From NCBI RefSeq assembly GCF_020736365.1, contig NZ_CP085988.1, forward strand, positions 1,680,001-1,744,000: a stretch of DNA of 64,000 bases. Direction: 5' to 3'. Position 1 is the stretch's first letter. Each line of letters begins with the position of its first letter. This DNA comes from Clostridium sp. M62/1. Lineage in GTDB: Bacteria > Bacillota > Clostridia > Lachnospirales > Lachnospiraceae. Of the stretch, positions 1 to 8,694 are shown piece after piece. The notes beneath the pieces are model-generated. The model was not told the DNA's origin. It did no database searches and worked only from the letters and a program-made list of their open reading frames with translations. A program made the translations under genes and the position numbers.

Positions 1-2
1 AG

Positions 3-596
3 GAAATCCGTGCGACGATCAAGCGTTTCTTGCGTTTTTACAGTTTCCTGATTCAGGCAACCTGCTTTGAAAGCGTGGATCTGCACAAGAAGTACAATTT
101 CCTTTCATACCTGGTTAAAGAAATCGAAGTGGGCAGCGGTGGAAATGATTTTGATATTGCGGACAAAATCACTGCCTCCAATTTCCGTCAGAAAAAGACC
201 GGGGAAAATACACACGAAATTGAATCCAAGCCGGAGGTCAGCCTTCCGACACCCAATGAGGTCTTTATGGATGAAGCCGTGAAAAAGAAGCTGTCCGAGA
301 TCATCGACGAGATCAATGCAGCGTATAACAAAAACTTTGATATCGGCGTGGCCTCCAAGTCCGCTCTGCAAATGAGGGACATTTTGCTGAAGAATGGACA
401 TCTGAGGGACAGTGCACGGAATAACTCGCTGAAAGACTTCCGCTTCGCCTATTTTGACGCTGTACAGGATGCTCTGATTGCCGGGTATGAGCAGAACCAA
501 GATTTCTTCGCACTTTTGCTGGATAATGACGAGAAGAAGCGTGAACTGATGCAGGTGTTCCTGGAGGATGTATATAAGCATTTGCGTAGTGATTAA
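3..596 (+). CDS. hsdR: Type I restriction enzyme R subunit, C-terminal end (5' partial)
   Basis: The open frame enters from the left edge, so only the last 197 residues are visible. They match the C-terminal helical part of HsdR: a stretch ending in YSFLIQATCFESVDLHKKYN, a NDFDIADKITASNFRQ segment, and a terminal acidic helix. HsdR is the translocase/nuclease of type I restriction-modification complexes, cutting unmodified DNA together with HsdM and HsdS, which would lie upstream outside the window. The helicase and nuclease motifs are not in view. A hairpin follows the stop codon. The gene is most likely defence cargo of the mobile element. Confidence 0.8.
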   Translation, partial: EIRATIKRFLRFYSFLIQATCFESVDLHKKYNFLSYLVKEIEVGSGGNDFDIADKITASNFRQKKTGENTHEIESKPEVSLPTPNEVFMDEAVKKKLSEIIDEINAAYNKNFDIGVASKSALQMRDILLKNGHLRDSARNNSLKDFRFAYFDAVQDALIAGYEQNQDFFALLLDNDEKKRELMQVFLEDVYKHLRSD

Positions 597-612
597 CCTT
601 ATGTCAATTAAC

Positions 613-644
613 AGCGCCCACTGACTACAATGTCGATGGGCGCT
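613..644 (+). terminator. Hairpin after hsdR
   Basis: Perfect 8-bp arms AGCGCCCA and TGGGCGCT are separated by 16 bases, 17 bases after the hsdR stop. The 3' side is A/T-rich but has no clean T run, so it may be a weak or bidirectional terminator between hsdR and the convergent gene at 706-2802. Confidence 0.5.
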
Positions 645-705
645 ATTATATTGGTTACAACTCAAAACTTTCTATCTGCCTGTTGCAAATGTCCTAAAAC
701 AAATC

Positions 706-2802
706 TTATTCACTTTTCTCGCGTTGTGTCAAGGAATTGTACTCCTTTAATTTGTTTTCTCGTACCTTTGTCTCGTATTGATTTGCCTTTTTTTCCAGAA
801 ACTGTACGAGAAAACGCTTTCCAACCGATACGGTATCAATCGTAGAAATTATTGCTAATATAGTTGCAATAATTAATGCAATTGTAAATAGCGTGTTTGA
901 ATGTGTAGTAAAGGAAAAAACTGTGCCCAAAACACCTAAAACCGATAATGCAAACATGACAACGGATAATAGTTTCTTACGAGGAGAAATCCATTTTTCA
1001 CGAGCTTGTTTCGCATATGAATCGGCTGACTTTCGATTCTTCTCAGCTTGCATTTTCCGCTGTTGTTCTTCAGATTCTTTTTGCTTGCGAAGTTCACAAG
1101 TGATATTTGACAATTCCTGAGTATGTTTTTGCGAAGCTCTTTCCATTTCTTTGTTTAGTTGGTTCAATTCGATTTGATGCCGTTTTTCTCTTTCGTTTAG
1201 TTCAGTTTGGTGGCGGGCTGTTTCTTCAGCTATTAATTGTTCTTCATATTTCCTTTGAGCTTCTTGTACAGATGTTTCGGTGATGCTATCAACCTCCCCA
1301 AAAGAGCCTAACCAGATTTCATTCCGAAATACCCGGTCAGCACGTAACGCCACAACTTGTTCTGGTGTCAACTTGCCAGATAGCTTAAGTTTTTGGAGAA
1401 CCTCATCGACTTTTTTCATTATTTCTGGGATGGGTTGTAATGCACAATACGCATTCTTTAGTAATTCGCTTTCTGGCAAATTATTTACCTCACCACATTT
1501 TATCCAAGTAATTGCTGATAAATTACTATCAGAAATAATTAACTGAAAGGTTCTCTTGCTTATGTTCTCTTTATAGTATGTGTTAAAAGCTCTTGTAAAA
1601 TCATAATTATTTGTGACAAAAATAAAACGGCATGTTTCAATATCGTTACTTGTATAATCTCCTCTAAGGCGATGAATGGCCAGTGCGGATTTTACGTCAT
1701 TTTCCAAATTGGCTTCTGTATAATGCGGAGTATTATCTTTAATAAACTGCTTGAGTTCTGTCTCTCCTAACATTTTTTGTTCATCTACGGAACCATCGTC
1801 TTTTGTGTCATATGGAGGAATATCGTGTTCAACTATTCCAAAACGGCTTTCCAATTTACTTGGTAGTAATTTAATCTCTCTATCGACGTCATTGGAGTTG
1901 TAGTTGTGAGCGTTTAAACCGTCTAGAGTACGATAGCCATTGGATATTGCCGTTGGACTCAAAGAGTACTTATATGCAGATAAAATATCAATTATTTCCT
2001 GTCTTATATGGGGAAAATAGCAAAATTTTCCATTTTGCCGTTGCAGCATATTATGAAGCAATAGGGCGTTATGTTCTCTTTCGCTGCCGCTATATCCCAG
2101 TAAGTCTATTAAAAATGGTGTATCATAAAAGAACGTTGTATTTGAATAGTTGGCTGATTTTATATCTCCATTCTCTGGTTGAATATAGAGCGCTAAACGT
2201 AAAAAGTATCCTTTAATTAAATCGTTTAGATACTCAAATTCTTCATTACTCGCATCTTTGCACTCGAAAATGAATCTTGCGATATAGTAATCTGTTTCAT
2301 AATCTTTTGGTGAGATACTGACACTTGCCAGATCATTTGTGCCAATCTGAAGACCGTATCGGGAAAAAAAGGTATGTAAACAGTTAATCGCCCGACTGTC
2401 GGTAAAATTCCCTGCTCTTTTACAATGTGCATTTAGGTATACTGATAATTTTTCTCCTAAAACATGTAAGTAGCGTTCACAATCTTTCCGTCGAGAATCC
2501 ATTTGAGAAATCTCCGAATCGATTGGAGAAACAAGATAATAATTATGATTTCTTCTTTCAATAGATGAATAAGGTTTACGTGCAAACACTTTCTTTATGA
2601 TGACTTCTGGCATATCTGTATACGCAAAATTATGTTGCACATAATTTTGCACCTTTTGTATGTCTACTTTTTCACCTGGAGATGTGAGAGTAGCGGTCGC
2701 ATACATTACAAAAGGGGTAATAAGGTCGATCATGTCTTTTTTGCGACTTTGCCATACGGCTTCTAGCATTGCTGCACTAATCATTGTTTGATTATTGTTC
2801 AT
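706..2802 (-). CDS. Large PIN-like domain protein with coiled coil and C-terminal membrane anchor (putative defence effector)
   Basis: I do not recognise a named family for this 698-residue protein. A central segment (about residues 222-436) has a PIN-like nuclease pattern: FFYDTPFLIDLLG with Asp227 at the end of a strand, Glu269 in a following helix, acidic residues near 369-381, and FIFVTNNYDF with Asp401. Residues about 515-605 are charged and heptad-like (coiled coil). Two hydrophobic segments at about 611-631 and 637-657 suggest a membrane hairpin, with a short charged tail. The gene is visibly A+T-richer than its neighbours, lies between hsdR and an XRE gene, and follows that gene on the same strand after 73 bases. 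An RNase effector role in defence is inference only. Confidence 0.6.
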   Translation of the reverse strand: MNNNQTMISAAMLEAVWQSRKKDMIDLITPFVMYATATLTSPGEKVDIQKVQNYVQHNFAYTDMPEVIIKKVFARKPYSSIERRNHNYYLVSPIDSEISQMDSRRKDCERYLHVLGEKLSVYLNAHCKRAGNFTDSRAINCLHTFFSRYGLQIGTNDLASVSISPKDYETDYYIARFIFECKDASNEEFEYLNDLIKGYFLRLALYIQPENGDIKSANYSNTTFFYDTPFLIDLLGYSGSEREHNALLLHNMLQRQNGKFCYFPHIRQEIIDILSAYKYSLSPTAISNGYRTLDGLNAHNYNSNDVDREIKLLPSKLESRFGIVEHDIPPYDTKDDGSVDEQKMLGETELKQFIKDNTPHYTEANLENDVKSALAIHRLRGDYTSNDIETCRFIFVTNNYDFTRAFNTYYKENISKRTFQLIISDSNLSAITWIKCGEVNNLPESELLKNAYCALQPIPEIMKKVDEVLQKLKLSGKLTPEQVVALRADRVFRNEIWLGSFGEVDSITETSVQEAQRKYEEQLIAEETARHQTELNEREKRHQIELNQLNKEMERASQKHTQELSNITCELRKQKESEEQQRKMQAEKNRKSADSYAKQAREKWISPRKKLLSVVMFALSVLGVLGTVFSFTTHSNTLFTIALIIATILAIISTIDTVSVGKRFLVQFLEKKANQYETKVRENKLKEYNSLTQREKSE

Positions 2803-2875
2803 TTTCTGTCTCTTGTCCCTTTCTTTTTGAATTATCTCGTATGTAAACTAGCAGGCAAATTGCTATTTGCTTAAA

Positions 2876-3724
2876 TCATTTTTGCTTTTTCTTTTTAGAC
2901 GCATAATACGGCTTTGGCCTTGCTTTTCCTCGCATATTATTGGGATTTTTGAGCAGCTTGGACAGGCTCAGTATCCTCAGGAACGCCGAGAAGTCCTCCG
3001 AGGAAATTTTCTCGAAGGGTATCTGCATCCTGTCACAAAATTCATGGATCGCCATTTCCTCCTGGCTACCCTGTTCGAGCGCCCGTTCAAACTTTTCCTT
3101 GACATCCTCCAGCGTGGGCTGCGGGTCGGCGGTGGTCTTGTCCTTCAAGTGGGCTTCCCGTATATCCCGGACGATGCTGTCTAGGTCATCGTGCATGACG
3201 TGGCTGTAAAAGTCGCTTTCCTGCACCTGCCCCAGCTCCAGCGTCCGCATATAGAGGTCATCTTCTCCGGGCGCATACTTGCTGAGGACGGTCCGCCGGG
3301 TGGCCTCCATCACCAGATTCATCTGCTCCACCCGCATATTGGCGATCCGATCGATACAAATTTCCATATCCACCATCAGCCGCCGGAAGTTCGGATGCGT
3401 GGCAAGTTCGCAGAGAAGCCGGTTGTTGATCTTGCCGCTGCTCAAAAGTTCTACCATATCGTCACTCAGATGCAGAGCCTGAAGCTCTGTGTTTGGGTGA
3501 TTTTTATTTTCGGACAGCCCCATCAGATAGTCGGTGGACACGCCGTAAAACTCTGCCAGCGTTGCAATCGCAAACGGGCTGATGTCCTTGTAGTCATCGC
3601 TTTCATATTTTCCCAGCGCAGATTTTGAAAGGCCGGTCTGCTCCGCCAGCTGTTCCAGCGTCAGGTGCTTGTCCACCACCCGCAGGTCTTTGAGCCGCTC
3701 CGGGATTGACAGCTTTGTGTACAT
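2876..3724 (-). CDS. XRE-family helix-turn-helix regulator
   Basis: The 282-residue protein starts with a Cro/CI-type helix-turn-helix (about residues 6-67: LTLEQLAEQTGLSKSALGKY, then a GVSTDYLMGLS tail) followed by a long helical, charged C-terminal region ending in a Lys-rich tail. It probably binds DNA and controls element genes. It is transcribed away from the mobilization genes, and its upstream region (3725-4086) holds its promoter. The PIN-like gene follows on the same strand after 73 bases, so the two could be co-transcribed. Similar regulators are common in clostridial mobile elements; its target is not visible from sequence. Confidence 0.8.
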   Translation of the reverse strand: MYTKLSIPERLKDLRVVDKHLTLEQLAEQTGLSKSALGKYESDDYKDISPFAIATLAEFYGVSTDYLMGLSENKNHPNTELQALHLSDDMVELLSSGKINNRLLCELATHPNFRRLMVDMEICIDRIANMRVEQMNLVMEATRRTVLSKYAPGEDDLYMRTLELGQVQESDFYSHVMHDDLDSIVRDIREAHLKDKTTADPQPTLEDVKEKFERALEQGSQEEMAIHEFCDRMQIPFEKISSEDFSAFLRILSLSKLLKNPNNMRGKARPKPYYASKKKKQK

Positions 3725-3768
3725 CCAATGCCCCCTCTCTCGTTATTGTTTTTTCAGTGAATACACCC

Positions 3769-3797
3769 ATTATAGCACGATTCCATAAGCGTGGAAA
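3769..3797 (-). promoter_or_regulatory. Promoter of the XRE regulator
   Basis: Read on the minus strand, TTTCCA and TATAAT are 17 bases apart, about 45 bases before the XRE start codon. The -10 is perfect and the -35 weak. The region 3725-4086 between the divergent genes contains no convincing coding sequence; a TGGAAA/TTTCCA inverted pair around 3792-3833 could be a regulator site. Confidence 0.45.
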
Positions 3798-4086
3798 TAT
3801 GCGGATTTCGAGCGTTTTTCCAACGTCTTGGATATACGGGAGCAGCCCCCTTTTTTCGATAGAATGGTTCTTGCAGACAGGCACTGAACCTTGAAAATCG
3901 AATGACCGGCTGCAAGGAGTATGGCCTCCGGGGAAGTGACGCCATGACAGAAATCGAGCGCACCGAAGAGGCCGATACGCCGGAAAAAATTCCGGGCAGG
4001 AGCGGCTTGCAGGCAGACCGGCGGACAGAAACAAGTTTATCATGCGGGGCGCATGGCTCCGCAGCAAAGAAATGGAGGAAATCATT

Positions 4087-4380
4087 ATGACACTGAGTAT
4101 GAAAGAAAAGAAGATTCTCTACGCTTACGGCTGTCCCAGCCACCACAATACGGTGACACGGCTGAAATGGCTGACGTCCCTGACGGTTGACCCGGAGGCC
4201 AAACGCTGGATGCTTGGACTGGCCCGGAAGGTGGAGACGGAGGTGGACGAAAGCTGGTACGAGGATTTTTACCACCATCTGCGCATGGAGATGGACGAGT
4301 ACCGCCGTCTCAAGCGCAGCCTGCGTGTGCTGAAATCTTACACTGATTATAAGGAGGATCTGTATGAGGAAGCTGTCTAA
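4087..4380 (+). CDS. Small conserved mobile-element protein, unknown function
   Basis: A 97-residue soluble protein starting at ATG 4087, preceded by a GGAGG-type site (in ATGGAGGAAATC). It is rich in aromatic and charged residues (KILYAYGCPSHHNTVTRLKW near the N-terminus; SWYEDFYHHLRMEMDEYRRL later) and looks helical. I know of no function. It overlaps the next gene by 17 bases, which suggests translational coupling, and together they lead the mobilization region. Small genes like this are typical of clostridial mobilizable elements. Confidence 0.65.
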   Translation: MTLSMKEKKILYAYGCPSHHNTVTRLKWLTSLTVDPEAKRWMLGLARKVETEVDESWYEDFYHHLRMEMDEYRRLKRSLRVLKSYTDYKEDLYEEAV

Positions 4381-4669
4381 GTATGAGAAAGAAACCATCA
4401 TCAACTGGAACGAGGCGGAGAACCTTGCTAGCGTCTATACCTTCAACGCCAGCTTGAAGCGCAGGCTGGCGGAGTTCAGCCGGAAGTACCCGCTGCTGTG
4501 CCGGTTGGAGCGCAGTACACCGGAGGGCAGCGTGACCTATGTTCTGGACAAGGCTCGGTTGTCGATCCGGCTCATCCCGCCTTACAGCGAGGAACGGAAA
4601 GCCGCTGCCAGCGCCTATGCAAAGGAGCATTGCTTTCAGGTGATGACGGCGGAAGAAAAAATCGCCTGA
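4364..4669 (+). CDS. Small conserved mobile-element protein, unknown function
   Basis: A 101-residue protein whose ATG overlaps the end of the preceding gene; a GGAGG (in TAAGGAGGATCTGT) provides a good ribosome binding site inside that gene. The sequence combines an N-terminal helix (KYEKETIINWNEAENLASVY) with a strand-like middle (SVTYVLDKARLSIRLIPP) and a helical tail. I see no catalytic motif and assign no function. The overlap and shared strand argue for an operon with the gene at 4087-4380. Confidence 0.65.
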   Translation: MRKLSKYEKETIINWNEAENLASVYTFNASLKRRLAEFSRKYPLLCRLERSTPEGSVTYVLDKARLSIRLIPPYSEERKAAASAYAKEHCFQVMTAEEKIA

Positions 4670-4927
4670 AATCGGGACGTTTACGGGAAAAATGACGGGT
4701 CTGCACCCGATGTTTTGACCGGCAATCCCCGCAGGCGTATTCCGTATCCACTTCCCGCCGAAAGGCGTAACTGTGTGGATGCGGAGCCGGTGAAACTGGC
4801 GGAAACCGCTTCGGCGGTGGAAGCCAGCTTCGCCGGGCGGGAGTACAGAGGGCGGCAAGCCCTTTGTGCCTGGGTGCAGGGGCGGCAGCGCACTGCTGGG
4901 GTCAAGAGGTGCGGGTCGCCAGTGACG

Positions 4928-5118
4928 ACCTTTGCGGCAAAGCCGCAAAAGCACCGACCGAGGCGGGAGCCGAGACTAACGCCCATTGGCGGGTTGAGGG
5001 CAGCCGCCCCATCGGGTCAAGGGCGAAGCGCCTTGCCCAGGGAAAGTTGATGCCTGCGTCAACTTGTACTGGGTATATTACCTGACGCAGACTTTCACAG
5101 GATTTGCGGCTTCGCCGC
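4928..5118 (+). other. Candidate oriT / structured region upstream of the relaxase
   Basis: The stretch 4670-5163 has no convincing gene but is full of inverted repeats. They include TTTGCGGC-AAA-GCCGCAAA at 4931-4949, a near-perfect hairpin GTTGATGC/GCGTCAAC at 5046-5063, an 8-bp pair CTGCGTCA (5054-5061) and TGACGCAG (5083-5090), and GCGGC-TTC-GCCGC at 5106-5118. Relaxase genes of the MobV type usually sit just downstream of their origin of transfer, so this is the natural oriT candidate. The nick site is not identified. Confidence 0.4.
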
Positions 5119-5163
5119 CCTTCCCCGGCCCCGGAACATCTTCGCAGGAAGGAGGGAAATTGT

Positions 5164-6408
5164 TTGAAACTGACACGACACAACGGGCGCTCCGGCAAGC
5201 ATGGCACCTACAATCCCCGCCACAATGACCGCCGGTTCGATGTGGAGAACAGCGAACACATTGACGCAGAGCGGGCCAGACAAAATATCTACTGGGACTG
5301 CTATCGGGGCTTCACGACACATGAGTTCCGGGAGAACCCGGAGCAGCCGGATTTCAGCTTTGAGGAAATCGAGCGGATGTATTACTACGAGCATTATTCT
5401 GACCATGTGGAGGCGCAGAACGCCCGGAATGAGAAAACCCGGCACACCGAGCGCAACCGCACCGTGGAGGACTTGCTGAAAAACCACAAGACCTGCCCGG
5501 AGGAAAGCATCTACCAGATCGGCACGCTGGGAGAATCCGTCTCACCGGAAACACTCTTTCGTATCGTCAACGAGTTCTATGAGGAATTCGAGCGCCGCTT
5601 CGGTTCCCATATCCACATTTTAGACTGGGCGCTCCATCTGGACGAGGGGACGCCCCATATCCATGAGCGCCATGTGTTTGACTGCCAGAACCGCTACGGG
5701 GAACTGTGCCCCCAGCAGGAAAAAGCGCTGGAAGAACTGGGCATTCCTCTCCCGAACCCGGAGAAGCCAAAAGGCAGGCATAACAACCGGAAACAGACCT
5801 TCGATGCGGTCTGTCGGACAATCCTGTTTGACATCACAAGGCTACATGGGCTGCATCTGGATCAGGAGCCGTCCTACGGCGGGCGGGAGTATCTGGAAAA
5901 GCAGGACTATATCCTGATGAAACAGAAGGAGCAGCTGGCGGCGCAGGAGCAGAAGCTGGAAGAATTAACGCTCAAAATTGAGGATGTGGAAACGCTGCTG
6001 GACGATGTTTCCGATGCGGCCTATGACAAGGCGGTGGAGGTGGTGACCGATACCGTCCGGCTGGAAACCCACAAGGAAGATATTCGTCTGGTGGAAGAAT
6101 CCAAAAAATGGGTGCTGTCGCCGGAGCGGAAGGCACCGAAGAAGGAACGTGACTACGCAGCCGCCCGGCTGGATGGCGTTATTACCAAAATCAAGCGGGT
6201 CATGCAGAACGCCCTGGCAAAAATCCAGAAAACGCTTATGCAGCCGGAGGTCAAGAAGGCCGGTAAGGAGCAGATTAAGGAGAAGGCCAGAGAATCTATC
6301 CTGGAGAAGCTGGCGAAAGGCAAGGTGGACGCTGACCGGGATAACCGGGAACGCTGGGAACGGGAGGGGCGGATCGCTCCGAAAAAGAAACACGATATGG
6401 AGTTATGA
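5164..6408 (+). CDS. MobV/Pre-family relaxase (plasmid recombination/mobilization protein)
   Basis: The 414-residue protein nicks the transfer origin and remains bound to the strand during mobilization. The family signature HxDExxPHxH is present as HLDEGTPHIH (residues 158-167), the metal-binding core of MobV relaxases. An N-terminal LTRHNGRSGKHGTYNPRHND segment and an Asn/Arg/Tyr-rich region precede it. The C-terminal half (about 255-410) is a long charged coiled coil. I choose the TTG at 5164, 8 bases after GGAGG; longer in-frame starts lack a site. The structured region just upstream is its probable target. There are no transfer-pore genes, so it depends on a helper element. Confidence 0.85.
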   Translation: MKLTRHNGRSGKHGTYNPRHNDRRFDVENSEHIDAERARQNIYWDCYRGFTTHEFRENPEQPDFSFEEIERMYYYEHYSDHVEAQNARNEKTRHTERNRTVEDLLKNHKTCPEESIYQIGTLGESVSPETLFRIVNEFYEEFERRFGSHIHILDWALHLDEGTPHIHERHVFDCQNRYGELCPQQEKALEELGIPLPNPEKPKGRHNNRKQTFDAVCRTILFDITRLHGLHLDQEPSYGGREYLEKQDYILMKQKEQLAAQEQKLEELTLKIEDVETLLDDVSDAAYDKAVEVVTDTVRLETHKEDIRLVEESKKWVLSPERKAPKKERDYAAARLDGVITKIKRVMQNALAKIQKTLMQPEVKKAGKEQIKEKARESILEKLAKGKVDADRDNRERWEREGRIAPKKKHDMEL

Positions 6409-6456
6409 GGCACCTGATTTTCTGCGGAAACCGGGTGCCTTTTTCCCTGTCTGGAG

Positions 6457-7110
6457 GTGAGAAAATCGAATGTATTTGAAGCGGTGAAGCAGTCTGTCCC
6501 CACAAGGCAGGCTGCGGAATATTACGGGGTGCAGATTGGCAAGAACGGGATGGCCTGCTGTCCTTTCCATGATGACAAGCATCCCAGCATGAAGGTCGAC
6601 CGCCGGTTCCACTGTTTCGGCTGTCAGGCGGACGGGGATGTGATTGATTTTACCGCCCGTCTGTTTAGCCTGAGCAGCAAGGAGGCGGCGCTGAAGCTGG
6701 CGGAGGATTTCTCTGTCCGCTATGACGCCAAAGGCCATGACCCGCCCCGCAGGAGACCGGTCAAACGGAAAATCAGCGAGGAACTGCGCTACCGGCAGGC
6801 GGAGCAGAAATGTTTCCGGGTACTTTGCGATTATCTGCATCTGCTGGAATGCTGGGAGAAGGAATACGCCCCGCAGACGCCGGAGGAAACGTGGAATCCG
6901 CTGTTTGTGGAAGCCCTGCAAAAGAAAGCGCACACGGAGTATCTGCTGGATATTCTCCTGTCCGGCAGCATGGAGGAACGTGCCTGTGTGGTCGCTGAGT
7001 ATGGAAAAGAGGTGAGGAAGATTGAGCAGCGAATATCAGAGTTTACCGCCAGCCACCCGGCAGGCCGCCATGAGCGCAGCCGAAGCCTTAGCGCCGGAGC
7101 AGAGCGTTGA
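6457..7110 (+). CDS. CHC2 zinc-finger primase-like protein
   Basis: Residues 35-56 form a DnaG-type zinc finger (Cys35, His38, Cys53, Cys56 in CCPFHDDKHPSM...HCFGCQADGD), which recognises template DNA in primases. The protein is only 217 residues and lacks a TOPRIM catalytic domain, so it is a primase zinc-finger module rather than a full primase. The rest is helical. The annotated GTG at 6457 overlaps its own GGAGG, so the true start is doubtful; a start a few codons later at a non-standard codon is possible. It overlaps the VapE gene by 89 bases, indicating coupled translation and a joint replication role. Confidence 0.75.
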   Translation: MRKSNVFEAVKQSVPTRQAAEYYGVQIGKNGMACCPFHDDKHPSMKVDRRFHCFGCQADGDVIDFTARLFSLSSKEAALKLAEDFSVRYDAKGHDPPRRRPVKRKISEELRYRQAEQKCFRVLCDYLHLLECWEKEYAPQTPEETWNPLFVEALQKKAHTEYLLDILLSGSMEERACVVAEYGKEVRKIEQRISEFTASHPAGRHERSRSLSAGAER

Positions 7111-8428
7111 CGAAGTACGGGAAAGCCTGTCTGTCACGGAGAAAGGCCAGCCCGCCAACACCATCGGCAACTGTCGGACGGTGTTCTGCCATGACCCTCT
7201 CCTGCGTGGGGCGATCCGCCTGAACCTTCTGACTGACCGGGTGGACATTGTACGGGATTTGGGCTGGCGCAGGAATACCAGCGCCCTGACGGATACGGAC
7301 GTGAAGTATCTGCTTCTCTATTTTGAGCAGAATTACGACCTGACCAGTGAGAAAAAGATGACGGCGGCGCTCTCCATCGTGGCGAATGAAAACTGTTACC
7401 ATCCCATACAGGACGTGCTGAACGGCCTTGTCTGGGACGGGACGCCCCGCATCCGCTCCTGTCTCCATCACTTCTTAGGTGCGGACGAGAACGACTATGT
7501 GGAAGAAATGCTGAAGCACTTCCTGCTGGGGGCCATACGCCGGGTATTCCGCCCTAGCTCCAAATATGAGGAAATGCTCTGTCTGGTGGGCGGTCAGGGC
7601 GCTGGCAAGTCCAGCTTCTTCCGACTGCTGGCGATCCGGGATGAGTGGTTTTCCGATGATCTGAAAAAGCTGGACGATGACAGGGTGTATTTGAAGCTGC
7701 AAGGACACTGGATCATCGAGATGTCGGAGATGCTGGCTACCAGCAACGCCAAAAGCATTGAGGAAATCCGCTCGTTCATCAGCCGCCAGAAGGAAACCTA
7801 CCGGACGCCCTATGAGGCCCAGCCCAAAGACCGGCTGCGGCAGTGTGTATTCGGCGGTTCATCCAACACGCTGGACTTCCTGCCCCTTGACCGGGCCGGG
7901 AACCGGCGCTTCCTGCCGATCATGATTTACCCGGAGAATACGGAGGTTCACATTTTGGAGGACGAGGACGCCTCCAGAGTCTATCTTTTGCAGGTATGGG
8001 CGGAGGCTATGACGATTTACCGCAGCGGGAAGTATTCCATGAAATTCAGCAAGTCCATCCAGCGTCAGCTGGTGGAAGTGCAGAAAGATTTCATGCCGGA
8101 GGACACCGAGGCCGGGCAGATACAGGGCTTTCTGGAACACTACACCGGCAGCATGGTCTGCTCCAAACAGCTTTTTAGGGAGGCCCTGGGCCACATCTAC
8201 GACGAGCCGAAGCGGTGGCAGCTGCACAATATCAACGAGATCATGAACACGGTGGTGACAGGCTGGAAACCATTCTCCAATCCCCGGATGTTCGCCGGGT
8301 ATGGCAGGCAGAGGGGCTGGGAACGGGACGTTTCCGGCAACGAACTGCCCGGCAACGAAGATGGATTTGTGGAACTGAGCGAGGAAGAATGCTGCCAGTT
8401 GGAACTTCCACAGGAATGGATCGCATAA
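7022..8428 (+). CDS. VapE-family (virulence-associated E) replication helicase
   Basis: A 468-residue P-loop protein of the VapE/VirE type. The Walker A motif GGQGAGKSS lies at residues 190-198, followed by a Walker B-like WIIEMSEM near 235 and an arginine-rich FLPLDRAGNRRF segment near 290, typical of SF3-like helicases of phage satellites and integrative elements. It probably unwinds the origin for autonomous replication of the excised element, working with the CHC2 protein encoded just upstream. The TTG start at 7022 follows a GAGGTGAGGAAG site and overlaps the upstream gene in another frame. The iteron-like array begins inside its 3' end. Confidence 0.85.
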   Translation: MSSEYQSLPPATRQAAMSAAEALAPEQSVDEVRESLSVTEKGQPANTIGNCRTVFCHDPLLRGAIRLNLLTDRVDIVRDLGWRRNTSALTDTDVKYLLLYFEQNYDLTSEKKMTAALSIVANENCYHPIQDVLNGLVWDGTPRIRSCLHHFLGADENDYVEEMLKHFLLGAIRRVFRPSSKYEEMLCLVGGQGAGKSSFFRLLAIRDEWFSDDLKKLDDDRVYLKLQGHWIIEMSEMLATSNAKSIEEIRSFISRQKETYRTPYEAQPKDRLRQCVFGGSSNTLDFLPLDRAGNRRFLPIMIYPENTEVHILEDEDASRVYLLQVWAEAMTIYRSGKYSMKFSKSIQRQLVEVQKDFMPEDTEAGQIQGFLEHYTGSMVCSKQLFREALGHIYDEPKRWQLHNINEIMNTVVTGWKPFSNPRMFAGYGRQRGWERDVSGNELPGNEDGFVELSEEECCQLELPQEWIA

Positions 8429-8657
8429 AATCAGCAGTCTGTTGCCGGGATGGTTGTCACTTGGTTGCCGGGTTCGTTGCCGGGGATTTTCCGGTCTGGA
8501 TACGGAAAAAGCCTGTAAATAAGGCATTTTCTAATATCTATCTATATTTCCGGCAACGAAAGCAACGAGATTTTCAAGAAAATTTATAAAGTAAGATTTG
8601 CAGGTCAGACGATAGTTTACAGGTTTTCAGAGGTCCGTTGCCGGACTTCGTTGCCGG
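8334..8657. repeat. Iteron-like array GTTGCCGG, candidate replication origin
   Basis: Eight exact copies of GTTGCCGG or its complement lie at 8334, 8349, 8441, 8464, 8476, 8550, 8637 and 8650. Five of them extend to TTCGTTGCCGG. Two copies sit in the 3' end of the VapE gene and the rest in the gap before 8695. A distinctly A+T-rich stretch (about 8514-8630) is flanked by copies on both sides. This resembles origins of phage satellites, where iterons flank an A+T-rich unwinding region next to the replication gene. The function is inferred. Confidence 0.6.
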
Positions 8658-8694
8658 TGCTGCCCTCTGACCTGTCACTCTATGGAGGTAGCCT

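Noticed and set aside
4715..5085. Overlapping plus-strand open frames upstream of the relaxase
   Set aside because: They lack ribosome binding sites, have Arg/Pro/Ala-biased nonsense composition and cover the inverted repeats of the oriT candidate.
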